From NCBI GenBank assembly GCA_025200525.1, contig CM045761.1, positions 46,198,190-46,262,189 on the forward strand: a stretch of 64,000 nucleotides of DNA, written 5' to 3'. Shown one piece after another: positions 1 to 9,744 of the stretch. The notes under the pieces were generated by a model, which was not told the DNA's origin, did no database searches, and worked only from the letters and a program-made list of their open reading frames with translations. Numbering within the stretch: the stretch's first letter is position 1; each line of letters begins with the position of its first letter. The position numbers and the translations under genes were made by a program. Source of the stretch: Camellia lanceoleosa (taxonomy: Eukaryota; Streptophyta; Magnoliopsida; Ericales; Theaceae).

Positions 1-330
1 TAAAGTGTGATTATTTATATATATTTTTTAATCACATATTCTAATTAAAGTGTGATTGTATATACACTATTACTTTTTAATCACACTTTTTTAAATAAGT
101 GTGATTATTTATATATTTTTTAAGGTAATTAAAATGTGATTATATATACATTACTAATTTTTAATCACACTTTTTAAATAAGTGTGATTGTATAAAATAT
201 TTCAAATTGATTTTTATATAAAATATACAATTCCCAAAATTTTAATCACACTTAATCTGATTGAGTGTGATAATATTTATTTTTTATGTCACTTTCTAAT
301 TAAGTGCGATTATATATATATATATATATG
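1..330. repeat. Palindromic AATCACACTT/AAGTGTGATT repeat block (left)
   Basis: Several copies of a short palindromic unit built from AATCACACTT and AAGTGTGATT are separated by AT-rich spacers such as TTTATATATTTTTT. The block resumes at 2978 after an inserted element: the stretch at about 235-320 is repeated almost base for base at 2985-3065. The same core builds the array at 9011-9540, which ends in a CACTA-type terminus. I infer that this is subterminal repeat sequence of the same or a related CACTA element whose left end lies outside the window. No gene is seen. Confidence 0.5.
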
Positions 331-559
331 GTAAATTACACTGACACCCCTTAATGTTTATGTTTATTACAGTTCCCCCTTAACGTTTTGGAAATTACAT
401 CTCTCTCCTTGAGGTTTAAAGTTTCATTACAGATTCCCCCCTTAACAATTTAATTTTTTTTAAATACTAATTCTGCCCTTACTGGGTAAATTACATTGAC
501 ACCCCCTTACATTTTAGAAATTACAATCCCCTTGTTAAGGTTTAAAATAGCATTACCAC

Positions 560-715
560 CACCCACTTGCCACCATCGCCCACCACCACCACCCACTCGC
601 TACCACCCACCACTCGTCACCATCACCCATCCACCCACCACTACCACCACCCACTACCCACCACCCACCGTCACCACTTTTCACCACCATTTTCCGTTGC
701 CACTTGCCACCACTT
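560..715. repeat. CCACCA/CACCC low-complexity tract (short core)
   Basis: Strand-asymmetric tract almost free of G, built from CCACCA, CCACCC and CATCACC words. It is the shorter version of the core at 1220-2370 and lies in the first of the two direct copies within the 331-2977 element. The short reading frames across it are compositional. Confidence 0.7.
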
Positions 716-1219
716 CCCATTTCTCGCTCTTTTTTATATTTTTAAATTTTGTTAAATATTTTGTCAATTACCAAACGCATTTGTAGTTTATGTTTTTCTA
801 AAAATAAACAAAAACCAGTTTATAAATTTTTTGTAAATATAAACTGAAAATGTAAACATTACCAAACAGACCCTAACCATTTCATTTTCAGTTTTCAATT
901 TATATTTACAAAAATTTAAAAAACTGTCATAAAAACTTGTTTGATAATTTTATTGGTTTATAAATAGTTGTCTCAGTTTGTAAATTTGAGGAAAAAATAT
1001 AAATTCAAAAAATAAGTTTACGTTGGTTTTTAAATAGAAATTTAAAAATTTTACTAGTAAATTTTTTTTTCAATTAATTTTTTTTCAATTAATTTTTTTC
1101 CCAATTAATTTTTTTTGGGTAAATTACACTAACACTCCCATGGGTTTATGTTTATTACAGTTTCCCCTCACTTTTTGGAAATTACATTTCTCCCCTAAGG
1201 TTTAAAGTTTTATTACAGA

Positions 1220-2370
1220 TTTTCCCCTTTAGCAACACCCACCTGCCATCCACCACCTGCCACCAACACCCACTTGCCAGCCACCACCCACCCGCCACCC
1301 ATCTGCCACCACCAGCCACCACCAGCACCCATTCACTACTACCCACTACCCACCATCGTCACCCACCCACCTACCCACCACCACCACCCGCCATTCGCAC
1401 CATCTACCACCATCACACACCACTCCACCACCACTACCACCATTCACTCACTACCACCCACCACCGTCATTCACCATCACCCACCCATCCACCATCACCA
1501 CTCGCCACCCACCCGCCAATACCTACCACCACTGCCATTTGCCACCACCACCCACCACCCTACCACCCATTCGCACACCCACCACCCGCCACCAACACCA
1601 ACCATCACCACCACCACCATCCGCCACCGCCACCTACCCACCCACCCACCACCACATCACACCTATCCACCACACCACCACCAGCCACCTACTTGCCGCC
1701 ACCACTCACCACCTGTTTGCCACCACCATCCACCACCTGCTACCCACCACCACCAGTCACCTGCTATCCACCCGCTAAAACCACCCATCACCCACCCGCC
1801 ACCCACCATCTACCACCCACCACCACTACACCACCACCGCCACCATCACCCACCCACCCACCCATCACCATCACCACCACCATCACCCACCACCTACCCG
1901 CCACCCACCTGCCACCACCATCCACCACCCACCTGCCACCACCACCCACTCGCTACCACCTGCTACTTGTCACCACACCACCCACCCACCACCACCACCA
2001 CCTCTACCCGCCATCCACCACCCACCCACCACCCGCCACCACTACTACCACCACCTACTGCACACCCACCACCCGCCACCCACCCACCATCACCATCTAC
2101 CACCCACTCGCCACCACCTACCGCCACCCACCTGCCATCACCACCTGCCACCACCACCCATTCGCCACCACCTACCACCTGCCATCGTCACCCACCCATC
2201 CACCACCACCACCACCTACCCACCACCCACCACTACCCGCCATCCATCTACCACCACCACCCACTACCCACTACCACCACCCATTCGCTACCACCCACCA
2301 CCACCATCCACCCGCCACCTACCGTCACCACTTTCCACCACCGTCTTCCGCCGCCGCCACTTGCAACCAC
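1220..2370. repeat. 1.15-kb CCACCC/CCACCA low-complexity tract
   Basis: More than a kilobase of C/A-rich sequence with very few G on this strand, made of irregular CCACCA, CCACCC, CTGCCACC and CATCACC words. All three forward frames stay open for long stretches, giving Pro/His/Thr-rich peptides up to 379 codons. This is what a CA-rich repeat without stop triplets would produce, so I do not call a gene. The complementary strand is a long G-rich tract with many GGTGG runs. Confidence 0.8.
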
Positions 2371-2977
2371 TTGTCATTTCTTACTCTTTTTTAAAATTTT
2401 TAAATTTTTTTAAAATTTTGTCAATTACCAAACGCGTTTGTCGTTTATATTTTTCTAAAAATAAACAAAAAATAAACAAAAATCAGTTTATAAATTTTTT
2501 GCAAATATAAACTGAAAATGTAAACGTTACCAAAAACACCCTAACCATTTCATTTTCAGTTTTCAATTTATATTTACAAAAATTTTAAAAACTGTCATAA
2601 AAACTTGTTTGACAAATTTTTTTAATTTATAAATGGTTGTCTCAATTTGTAAATTTGAGGAAAAAATATAAATTCAAAAAATAAATTTACATTGGTTTTT
2701 AAATAGAAATTTAAAAATTTTACTAGCAAATTTTTTTTTTTCAATTAATATTTTTTCTAATTAATTTTTTTTCAATGAATTTTTTTTTCCAATTAATACT
2801 AACAGATGGGGCAATGATACTTTAAACCTTAGGAAGGGGATTATAGTTTCTAAAATGTGAGGGGTGTCAATATAATTTACCGGTGAGGGCAAAATTAGTA
2901 TTTAAAAAAATCAAATTGCTGAGGAAAATCTATAATGAAACTTTAAACCTCCAGGAGGGAGATGTAATTTTCAAAAC

Positions 2978-3165
2978 GCGTTTGATATTTTAATCACACT
3001 TAATTTGATTGTGTAATAATATTTATTTTTTATGACATTTTTTAATTAAGTGTGATTATATATATTTTTTAATTTCACCTTTTAAATAAATGTGATTATA
3101 TATAATTTTTTTAATCACAACTTTTAAATAAGTGTGATATATGTGATCAAAAAAATTTGGAGGGA
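2978..3165. repeat. Palindromic AATCACACTT/AAGTGTGATT repeat block (continuation)
   Basis: Continuation of the 1-330 block to the right of the inserted element. It starts with a near-copy of 235-320 and ends around AAGTGTGATATATGTGATC. The non-repeated interior begins just after it. Confidence 0.5.
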
Positions 3166-3229
3166 ATATTTACCGCCTAATTTTATTTCATGTTTAATTT
3201 TATTAATTTTATTTATTTATTATTTCTCT

Positions 3230-3399
3230 GTACATACACAGAAGGAAATACCATCAACACTGTTTTCCCTATTGTCTTGAACCCTAACCCCGTCAAATAG
3301 AAAGCAGTGAAGGTTGAGCGAAATCAGAGGGCAACGGTGAGCTAGCGGGGGCTGCGACGACGACTGTACTTCACTCTCACTCTCATTCTCACGACAGAG
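3230..3399 (+). other. Possible 5' untranslated exon of a captured gene
   Basis: GC content rises sharply here. The segment contains ACCCTAACCC and pyrimidine-rich CTCTCACTCTCATTCTC runs typical of plant 5' leaders, and it is followed at 3400 by a GTATGT splice-donor-like sequence. It lies upstream on the same strand as the three exon-like segments between 6.7 and 8.2 kb. I infer a captured or resident gene start; no ATG-led coding sequence can be supported. Confidence 0.25.
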
Positions 3400-6200
3400 G
3401 TATGTCTTCTCTTCCTCTCTCTCTCCCTCTTGCTCTCTTGCTCTCTTGTGCCGCCAACTACACTCCCTCGAACGGCAATGCCTCTTCGTGTCCTTCTTTC
3501 GCACAGTGAATCGTGAGCAGCGCTGATCATGACCCTCTCTTTGGTCGCTGCCCTCTACCCTCTGCCCTCTCTCTGTTGGTCGATTTTCAAGCTATGGCCT
3601 TTCTATATCAGATTCAAGTATGAGTTTGAGTCAAAGAGTGGAGAGGTGTTTGGGGTGTTTTTTTTCAACTCAAATTTAAGTTTTGAGTCAATATTTGAGT
3701 AAGGATTGGAGATGCCCTTATATTGCTTTTCCATTTATGTTTCTAGAATAATGCTGGGGTCACTCAAATACCCTTTTTTACTGTTATTTTACATTGTTAA
3801 TGAAAGCCTTGCTGTATAGTCATTCTTTCTTATTGTTATGTATGTGATGTTGTGATCCAGATGTTAATTTTAGAATATGTGTTTTAGAGTGGTTTTGTGG
3901 TTATCCATATAATAATGTATATTCTTGTTGTTGAGTAAACTTGTAGTTACCCATGTGATTATCTTTTTTGTTTGTAACTCATGATCTGGTTAGCTGTTTT
4001 TGGTGATTGAGTAGATTGGTTCTTGACAATATACTGTTTTTCCTGGGCGGTTTGTTTACACTCAACGGTTTAAAGGTGGAAATGTCAACGATACGGTAAA
4101 CATTTGCCACAATTTTCTTCTTCATCCACTTTTTTACCTTTTATCAAGCATTAATTTGGTTATGTTCTTCAAATTATATATATATTTTCCATAATAGATT
4201 TAATCTAATGCTATAATGGCCTTTAGTTTGGGCACTTCAATTATTGTCTATCTGGTCAGATTATTTTTTTGGTTATTCGAGTATGTTAAGGTTAGAATTT
4301 GTTTGATACTTTATTTACAATGTTTTTACTATCTTTTGGTTTCTCGACTGTTTTATTTTTTATTTCTTTTGACAGTTGGGGAATTTGGAGTTTAGAGTTT
4401 ATGAAAGCTAAATTCAATTACTGATACATTTTAGGAAATTATTTAATGATTTGTTCAGCAATACAAGCAAGTTTGTCATGGGGTATGTTTTTCCTCCCCC
4501 TAATGATGAACTACGTGGTCTATTATAGTGGTGGGTTGATGGCAGGGGACATTTTGAGACTCTAGCACAAAAATATTAAACAATATGAATCAGTTTTTTT
4601 AAAAATGGTCGCTTGAGTGGTTTGACGTGGTACGAGGCAATACCTTTTTCATAAGATGTTCTCTTAAGCTTTTGAAAGGGTCCTGATGTTGATATCCACT
4701 CAAGTTATTCAAGGAATTCCTTATATGGGCATATGCATATCGGCCCTATAAGGGCATCTCCAATCCTTACTCAAATATTAACAGAATGATCTTTGAAAAG
4801 CAATATAAGGGCATCTCCAATCCTTACTCAAATATTAACCATGGTTTTAAATATCAGCTGATATGTATTGGTTTTTTGGCGGTTCTTGAAAAAAGATAGT
4901 GAAAAAAATAAATAAATATCCCAAGAGTCAAGACAAAGAGATAAACCAAAATTTCCCTCTCTTTGGCATTTCTTCTTTTAGATTGATACAACTGTCCACT
5001 TCAATGTGTTATACAATGTTGATTAGATTTTTTAGATTGTCTTTTTTATTCTTGAAATTTTATAATAGCAACGTGATGATAATCAAACTTTACTATTTTA
5101 AGTCTTGAAATTTATTCAAATAAAATCTTATTATAAAAAGAAAATGATAGCATTCCGCTGTCTAAAAAATATTCAGAAGTTACTGTAGTTCATTATTATT
5201 TTTTTAAAAAATGTTTGGCTTGTATGATAGGAGTGCGAGTTCATTATTTATTTATTTTTGATGGTGTGTTGTTTAAGACAACTTCATTGAATGCACAAAT
5301 AGGATGAAGCAATACTAATTCAATCTGATTGACTACATAATATCAAAGGCAAACTCTTATTATTCGTCCATTAAATAAAGATCTTCAAAAAAAAAAAAAA
5401 TTGAGAAAATATTTCCTTGTTAATTAAGCCGAGTTACTAGCTTTGAGTGTAGTGAGTACTTGCTGGGCTTAGCTTGAATAAAGGTTGCCTTCCATTTTGT
5501 TTGTGATAGTATTAACTCATGCTTGGCATCTTTGATGCTTAACATAACAAATATCATTTTTTTGCAAGTGGGGTTGTATATCTAGTCTGAGTGGGGTCGG
5601 TCGGCTCTCTAGTGCGTTCGGTGCTCTAGCAAGCCCAAGCACTCGGTGAATGAGTCAAAATATGAAGAGTCTAAGGTATAGACTGAGGCAAGCTCATCTA
5701 CTCAACCATAGTACGCTTCAACAACAAGCACCGTGGCTTGGCACCCTCGAGTCCCAATTTGTCCAAATGAGCCCTTGTTCGACCATGGACCATCATACCT
5801 CATTTCCATAGGGTATGCCAAGGAGCGACCAGGAGCATCGCTCGACCGGCATGCAACTCCTTAATTGATCTTAGAGATAGAGGGTCGTTGATCCAATACT
5901 TGACACGTTGAGAGATATCGTAGCTACCATCTATGTAACTACGTTATGCCATGATACACCCTCCTAAGTATAATACCTAACTTTGCAGCACTCATGATAC
6001 AACCTCTAAGGTCTGAATCATGTGAAGATAGGCCTGATACCTCTACTCTGTCCAGCCAAGGAGAGCCAGGCACCTCTCCATTAGTGAGCTTGTTGGTTAC
6101 GAAAACTATGCAGAAGAGTATAAATTTTAAAATTCAGATCTTAACTCGTGTTAATAATGTTCTAGATGGTGAATAGGTAGAATTGTACCTTTGTAGCTCT
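3400..6200. other. Gene-poor interior of the CACTA-like region
   Basis: Mostly AT-rich intron-like or intergenic sequence. The words GGGCATCTCCAATCC, typical of plant MITE ends, occur at 3705-3719 (inverted) and twice as direct repeats at about 4751 and 4809. The segment 4797-4833 is an inverted copy of about 3690-3730, including AAAAGCAATATAAGGGC. A moderately GC-rich stretch at 5580-6110 has no recognisable coding potential. No gene is supported. Confidence 0.4.
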
Positions 6201-6236
6201 TCTTGCAAGCCAAACTATGAAATAATGATAAAGATA

Positions 6237-6530
6237 AATTTTAGACTCTTCACCTAATCTCATAAGGATAAGAGTTATATATAATTGTGCTTATAGGTTT
6301 AGCATCTTTCATATTAAACATTTCAAGCATCCATTCAATATACTTCACTTGTGACAACCACAACTGCTTAGCTTTCCTGTCACAAATTATTTATATTCCT
6401 AATAGTTTACGTGCATCTCCTAACTCTTACATGTCAATTGTCTTGGATAATTCCTGTTTCAGCTTGTTAATCATCTTCACATCATGTCCTGCTATTAAAT
6501 GCCATCAACATAGAGTAGAAGGATTATGAA
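6237..6530 (-). pseudogene. Ty1/copia reverse transcriptase remnant
   Basis: Read on the minus strand, this shows the C-terminal part of a Ty1/copia RT domain: LLLYVDG (the YVDD box with the second Asp changed), then, after a frameshift, IAGHDVKMINKLKQELSKT, a degraded DMKELGDARKLLGI block, and LWLSQVKYIEWMLEMFN followed by MKDAKPIST. These match the conserved order in plant copia polymerases (YVDDM, LGxAKxILGM, LSQxKYIExVLxxFNM, KPVSTP). A stop interrupts the LLGI stretch and the frame is broken at least once. Nothing of gag, integrase or an LTR is recognisable nearby, so it is an isolated dead fragment lying antisense to the exon-like segments that follow. Confidence 0.75.
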
Positions 6531-6725
6531 GTTAAATAAAATTCATATTGAGAAAATCACTTGATATGATGACTAAAGTTGTCCCTAAAGAGAAGTTTTT
6601 GTTTTGCACAAAGTGGCTGGTATGAGCTTCAATTACAATGTGACGTGGTGGTTTTCTCTCTATGGACTAGATGGGGTGATTGTTGTGGGTCCAGCCCAGA
6701 ATGGTACTAATTGCATTGGATAGAG

Positions 6726-6841
6726 AGTACTGACAATTTGTCGAATAATAGAAATCTGACAATTTATCCTTTCGATAGTTCTGAAAGCGATTGCTCAGCC
6801 ATCGAACTACTCAAGATGTTCCTTCAAACAGCGGGGTATAG
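6726..6841 (+). pseudogene. Exon-like segment A of an unrecognised gene
   Basis: An open stretch encoding a peptide that ends DCSAIELLKMFLQTAGY and runs into a strong splice donor (AG|GTGAGT) at 6841/6842. It stops in phase 2, and segment B at 7412 begins with the one base needed to complete the codon. The amino-acid composition looks like real protein rather than AT-rich noise. The left boundary is a guess; an acceptor-like AG lies just upstream. I do not recognise the family. It may be a host-gene fragment carried inside the CACTA-like element. Confidence 0.35.
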
Positions 6842-7411
6842 GTGAGTGAAGCTGTTTTTATGTTATAAGCTTGAATTTGATTGGTTTTTTTTATTTACGT
6901 TTGTTTAGTAGGCTATTGGCTTTGAATTTCTGATAAAGTAGAAATGAACTCTGAAGTAGGATATTGGTGGAAAAAAATTATTTATGCAGTATATATGGGA
7001 AGCAACTTGTTTGAATTCCTCTTGGGTTGACCTTGAATTCTGTTCTAGGCAGGCTTGGTCTGGTTTAAATTTTATCAAATCTGGTATCAAATAGTGAACT
7101 ATGTTACTTTATTTAGGTATATATGATTTTTGTCTATGGAAAATTGGAATCAATGTTGTGCTATTTTAGGTATGTTATGCATGTTTGGCATCTTTATGTG
7201 CATGATAATGTGCTCACATGTATCATTTGTTTTGTGACTCTTTCTATGTTTACTTCATTAGTCTCTCTCATTAAGTTTTGATTCATGAACTGTCATTTCT
7301 TAAAAGTTGTTATATATCTGGCTTCTCTCTCTCTCTCTCTCTCCCTCTCATCACAATTATCTAACCTATTTTCCCCTTCTATCATTACATATTTTCCCCT
7401 TCCATCATTAG

Positions 7412-7526
7412 TAATCTTGGGGCTTTAGCAGAGCTCGTGAAGGATAGTATGAGGAATTCTGTGCAACAACAAATGCGAGTTATCGATCCAGAATCTGATC
7501 CAATGACGCGCTCGACAACCCGGCTA
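7412..7526 (+). pseudogene. Exon-like segment B of an unrecognised gene
   Basis: Preceded by a pyrimidine-rich tract and an ATTAG acceptor at 7411, followed by the donor GTATGT at 7527. The reading frame gives LGALAELVKDSMRNSVQQQM and then RVIDPESDPMTRSTTRL, a hydrophilic, well-mixed composition. Its entry phase matches the exit phase of segment A, and it leaves in phase 0. I cannot assign a family. The phase agreement across three segments is the main evidence that this is a spliced gene or gene fragment. Confidence 0.4.
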
Positions 7527-8147
7527 GTATGTCTATCTACTTTTCTTGCCTTTCTATAGGGAAGTGCTCATACGGTTCTATAGTGCATGTAGTTGCTTGT
7601 GTGGTGGTTAGAATCGTGTGATTCACGATTCGATTCTTCTTGTTTGATGTGATTTCCTACCAAAATGTTACGAATCATCTTTGTTGAATGAAAAATTGAG
7701 TAAAAGCGATGCGATTTGCATTCTGATTTATAATATTCTGATTTTTACTAGGGTCTTGGAATTTGTTGCTTTTAATTTGGAAGATAGCGTAAGATGATGA
7801 AAATGATTGCTCTGGTGGTGTGACTCTCTGAGATACCAAGAATGTGAATGTAACTACTATCTAATCATTATTACGATTGCTTTACATATGCTTTTGCAAG
7901 GCAATTAAATGCTTTCGGTGGTGATATGTTATTTGGCATGTAAGAGACTCTGTTTAAATCTTGTATATAGTTGCAAACTATGTTCATGTTAATGTTTACT
8001 ACTTTGTTTAGGTGGAATTCTTATATTTTGTGGAGCTTAAGCTTGGTGTTTTCTACCATCCGAGTTCTTTTCATTATCTTCTTTACATTATAGTGTTACA
8101 TTATTCTTGTTACGTATTGTGAATGGACATGTCATGTGTGCTTTCAG

Positions 8148-8228
8148 GTCATAGTGCTTTGGAGAAGAGACTATTGTATGATTCCATTATCATGGATGAG
8201 CATTTTAAAGGACAAAGATGTGCATGCG
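8148..8228 (+). pseudogene. Exon-like segment C of an unrecognised gene
   Basis: Follows a GTGTGCTTTCAG acceptor at 8147. In phase 0, as required by the end of segment B, it encodes VIVLWRRDYCMIPLSW and a further 11 residues, then meets a weak GT donor at 8229. A second frame here is also open, so the choice rests on phase continuity alone. The downstream sequence to 9000 shows no further convincing exon. Confidence 0.3.
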
Positions 8229-9010
8229 GTTACTTTCTAACACCTTCTAGATATTAGGCATTTATATTGTTGTGAAGTTGATAGCATGCTTATTAAATCC
8301 AGTGGTGATTACTGAACATACTCTGGATTCTGATTATTGTCTCCAACATCATCTTCTTTTCTTTTGCTCAGTTCTTCTCCCTGCTGCTGCCCGCAACAAT
8401 CAATCTGGCCCTTGTACACATTGCCTCTTTTATTGATCTTTGTTTTTCATCTCTTATTCTTGGTGCTACTACTGGTCTCTCATGTAAGTAATTGTTGCTA
8501 GCTACTTTTACTGGTTCAAGTGTCATTTTGGACTTTAGTTTGTAAGTTAGCTTTAGACATACTTCTATTGTGTCCGCTACTTTTGATTTTGGTGTAATGT
8601 TGTAATTTTTCTTTTGAATTAATTTTTGTAATTTTAAGTTAGCTTTAGACATACTTCTATTATTCATATGCTTCTAATGGTTTCTGAATTAATTTTTGTT
8701 TTTATTTTTCAGGTTAGAAATTCTTGGAGAGGTACAAAATATGGTCAAAGAATTCAAGAACTTAGTTTTTTAAGTTTTTCATTTTTAATATATGTAAGCA
8801 TGGTTTAAAATTTTCTATTTAATTCATTTGTATATACTTTTGAACATATTTAATTTTCATTTATGAAATATATGACGTTATTCTATTCAATATGTGGTTG
8901 TGATTCAAAATATAGTATATAGTGTTTATTACATTCTTGAAATGCGCGTATAAAATAATATTGATTATTTTTCAAATATATCAATTTTTTTTTATTACAG
9001 GTTTTATTAG

Positions 9011-9553
9011 TTATTAATCACACTTAAAAGGTGTGATCTAAATGTTTTTAATTACACTTAAAAAGTGTGATCTAAATATTTTTAATCACACTTAAAAACT
9101 GTGATCTAAATGTTTTTAATCACACTTTTTAAGTGTGATCTAAATGTTTTTAATCACTTAAAAGGTGTTTTTAATCACACTTAAAAGGTGTGATCTAAAT
9201 CTTATCAATCACACTTAAAAGGTGTGATCTAAATGTTTTTAATCACACTTTTTAAGTGTGATCTAAATCTTATCAATCACACTTAAAAGGTGTGATCTAA
9301 ATGTTTTTAATCACACTTTTTAAGTGTGATCTAAATATTTTTAATCACACTTAAAAGGTGTGATCTAAATCTTATCAATCACACTTAAAAGGTGTGATCT
9401 AAATGTTATTAATCACACTTAAAAGGTGTGATTGAAAATGACCCCTTTTAATCACACTCCCAAAGATCACACTTTAATAAAACTAAAAAAGTGTGATTAA
9501 ATAACAAACATCACACTAAAAAAGTGTGATCTTTATCTGTTTTTGTAGTAGTG
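9011..9553. mobile_element. Right end of a CACTA (En/Spm-like) transposon: subterminal array plus terminus
   Basis: About a dozen tandem units with a period near 37 bp, each containing the palindrome AATCACACTTAAAAGGTGTGAT followed by a short TCTAAATGTTTTT-type spacer, fill about 9011-9435. More diverged copies of the core continue to about 9535. The array closes with CTGTTTTTGTAGTAGTG at 9537-9553; read on the other strand this begins CACTACTACAAAAACAG, the form expected of a plant CACTA terminal inverted repeat. A dense set of short repeats next to the terminus is characteristic of this superfamily, where they serve as transposase binding sites. I cannot verify the 3-bp target duplication because the partner end lies outside the window. 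Confidence 0.7.
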
Positions 9554-9654
9554 TGATGATAAAGAGAGGCAAGGTAGAAAAATCCCCTGAGAATACCTTA
9601 GTTTGTACTCTGTTTGTCCTCTGTTGTTGCAGGAAAAAACCAACATTAATGGCC

Positions 9655-9725
9655 GGTAGGCTACTTTCACTGGACGGCAACCCACTATTAGTGGCCTACC
9701 AACCACTACTTTTGGGTTGCCGTCC
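9655..9725. repeat. Interleaved inverted repeats (A-B-A'-B')
   Basis: GGACGGCAACCCA at 9672-9684 has a perfect 13-base inverted partner TGGGTTGCCGTCC at 9713-9725. GGTAGGC at 9655-9661 pairs with GCCTACC at 9694-9700. The two arms interleave instead of nesting, the topology of a pseudoknot. The segment lies in single-copy-looking sequence between the CACTA terminus and the next solo LTR. Confidence 0.6.
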
Positions 9726-9744
9726 ACTTTTTCCAGGCAGGTAG

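Larger units (their letters stand above)
331..2977. mobile_element. Long terminal-inverted-repeat DNA element nested in the CACTA-like repeats
   Basis: The left end begins GGTAAATTACACTGACACCC and runs to about 556. The reverse complement of about 2806-2977 matches it, sharing GGAAATTACATCTC, GAGGTTTAAAGTTTCATTA and the TAAATACTAATTYTGCCCT stretch. The right copy lacks the outermost 60 or so bases. Internally there is a direct duplication: 331-1085 (short CCACCA core) and 1125-2770 (long core) share both the GGTAAATTACACT head and the CAATTACCAAACGC tail. No transposase is visible, so it is non-autonomous. Related ends occur at 51438-52331 and 62886-63165. The superfamily is uncertain; I found no clear target duplication. 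Confidence 0.6.

Noticed and set aside
1963..2178. Gly/Val/Trp-rich open frame on the minus strand
   Set aside because: Antisense reading of the same repeat; composition follows from GGTGGG words.
1274..2413. 379-codon Pro/His/Thr-rich open frame on the plus strand
   Set aside because: All three forward frames are open because the tract is CCACCC/CCACCA repeat with few T and no stop triplets; no domain, start context or homologous frame supports a protein.
3220..3530. Overlapping minus-strand Arg/Glu-rich frames
   Set aside because: Antisense readings of pyrimidine-rich CTCTCT sequence that looks like a plant 5' leader.
9011..9435. Regularly spaced palindromic repeats resembling a CRISPR array
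   Set aside because: Units are contiguous with near-identical spacers, the host is a plant, and the array ends in a CACTA terminus.
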